Of a stretch of DNA of 5,960 nucleotides, positions 5,510 to 5,960 are shown piece after piece (the first letter of the stretch is position 1; the number at the start of each line of letters is the position of its first letter). The stretch is from an uncultured Clostridia bacterium (GTDB taxonomy: Bacteria; Bacillota; Clostridia; Christensenellales; Borkfalkiaceae). The stretch is taken from positions 1-5,960 of the forward strand of contig CAMOXE010000070.1 of assembly GCA_946628865.1 (NCBI GenBank), written 5' to 3'. The notes beneath the pieces are model-generated. The model ran no database searches. It saw nothing but the letters and a program-made list of their open reading frames with translations, and was not told the DNA's origin. The position numbers were made by a program, and so were the translations under genes.

Positions 5510-5960
5510 TGGTTATCCTCCGGGTACAGACACTGCACGCCGTTTTCTTTAAATTTTTCAAGCCACGGCTCCGGCGGCTTTACGTCCGTAATTACTATAT
5601 CGGTTTCGTCAAGCCCCACGACGACGTTAAAGGCAATCCTGTTGAATTTAGTACTGTCGACCGCGATAATACGTCTGTCGCCGCTGCGAATCATCGCTTG
5701 TTTCGTAAAGGCGTACATATAATCCGAATCGGTAAAACCCTTGTTTATGTCGAAACCCTTGCACGATACTATTGAAGTATCGACGTGAAATTTAGAAATC
5801 ATATTGTCCGCATACCCGCCGGTAAGCGTTAAAGAATTTTCACCGAGCATACCGCCGGTTGCGAAAATTTTCCAGTTCTTTTGGTCTTTAAACTCGACGA
5901 GAACTTCAAGCGAATTGGTTATAATGGTCATATTTCGCCTGTCTTTTATGCGCTTTGCAA
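5506..5960 (-). CDS. DeoR-family transcriptional regulator, C-terminal sensor domain, cut by right edge
   Basis: The visible part is the DeoRC ligand-sensing domain, which in characterised DeoR-family repressors binds a phosphorylated sugar and controls DNA binding by an N-terminal HTH. The Met codon at 5931 is probably internal: the frame stays open to the edge and reads AKRIKDRRNMTIITNSLEVL, matching the family segment that precedes the TNS motif. The N-terminal HTH and start therefore lie outside the window. Recognisable blocks after the TNS motif are FATGGML, TGGYADNMISKFHVDTSIVSCKGFDINKG, MIRSGDRRIIAVDSTKFNRIAF and VVVGLDETDIVITD. The final segment (PPEPWLEKFKENGVQCLYPEDNQ) follows the usual domain end. 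The TGA stop overlaps the parA start by 4 bp (ATGA), which points to translational coupling and to a shared transcript. The ligand and targets cannot be read from this fragment; autoregulation of the operon is plausible but its promoter is not visible. Confidence 0.88.
   Translation of the reverse strand, partial: AKRIKDRRNMTIITNSLEVLVEFKDQKNWKIFATGGMLGENSLTLTGGYADNMISKFHVDTSIVSCKGFDINKGFTDSDYMYAFTKQAMIRSGDRRIIAVDSTKFNRIAFNVVVGLDETDIVITDVKPPEPWLEKFKENGVQCLYPEDNQ
5517..5521 (-). promoter_or_regulatory. Shine-Dalgarno GGAGG of the ParA gene, inside the DeoR gene
   Basis: The minus strand reads GGAGG followed by ATAACCA and ATG at 5509 (7-nt spacing). It lies within the last codons of the regulator and supports the ATGA-overlapping start over later Met codons. 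Confidence 0.8.

Noticed and set aside
5764..5782. Inverted repeat CGATACT-ATTGA-AGTATCG inside the DeoR gene
   Set aside because: A 7-bp stem with a short loop is expected by chance a few times in a window this size. It lies within conserved coding sequence with no U-tract.
5781..5790. ACGTGAAA-like half of a parS site near the ParA locus
   Set aside because: Only one half matches; the other arm of the 16-bp palindrome is absent, and the bases are inside DeoR coding sequence.

Overview
The window looks like ordinary chromosome from a Bacillota-type bacterium, probably an uncultured Clostridia lineage. The evidence is strong GGAGG-type Shine-Dalgarno sequences at tight spacing, short or overlapping gene junctions, a ComEB-type dCMP deaminase, a long PurB of about 476 residues, and middling GC with no obvious compositional break. 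The lineage is an inference from gene style, not from a marker comparison. I see no insertion sequence, phage gene, tRNA, rRNA or CRISPR array.

Layout. Positions 1-973 (+) hold the C-terminal 60% or so of groEL, entering from the left edge. A perfect-stem bidirectional terminator at 991-1027 separates it from a block of seven genes, all on the minus strand, that fills the rest of the window. Read in the direction of transcription (right to left) these are: a DeoR-family regulator cut by the right edge (5960-5506), a ParA ATPase (5509-4721), a small ParB-N-domain protein (4730-4293), a ComEB-like dCMP deaminase (4285-3827), a cyclophilin-type peptidyl-prolyl isomerase (3837-3313), a compact M19-family dipeptidase (3279-2485) and adenylosuccinate lyase PurB (2515-1085). 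Overlaps are 4, 10, 11 and 31 bp and the gaps are 7 and 33 bp, so the block reads as one polycistronic unit ending at the shared terminator. No promoter for it is visible, so it must start beyond the right edge or at an internal site I cannot recognise. The only intergenic stretch over 50 bp is 974-1084, which holds the terminator and nothing else I can name.

How the genes relate. dCMP deaminase (dCMP to dUMP, feeding dTMP synthesis) and PurB (two steps of purine synthesis) are nucleotide-metabolism enzymes; the isomerase and dipeptidase are general housekeeping proteins. The unusual part is the head of the operon: a sugar-phosphate-type DeoR regulator translationally coupled to a ParA ATPase, followed by a 145-residue protein that keeps the ParB N-terminal fold but has no helix-turn-helix DNA-binding domain, no C-terminal dimerisation domain and a degenerate CTP-binding motif. 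That pair is not a standard chromosome-partition locus and is the best candidate here for an undescribed positioning or regulatory module.
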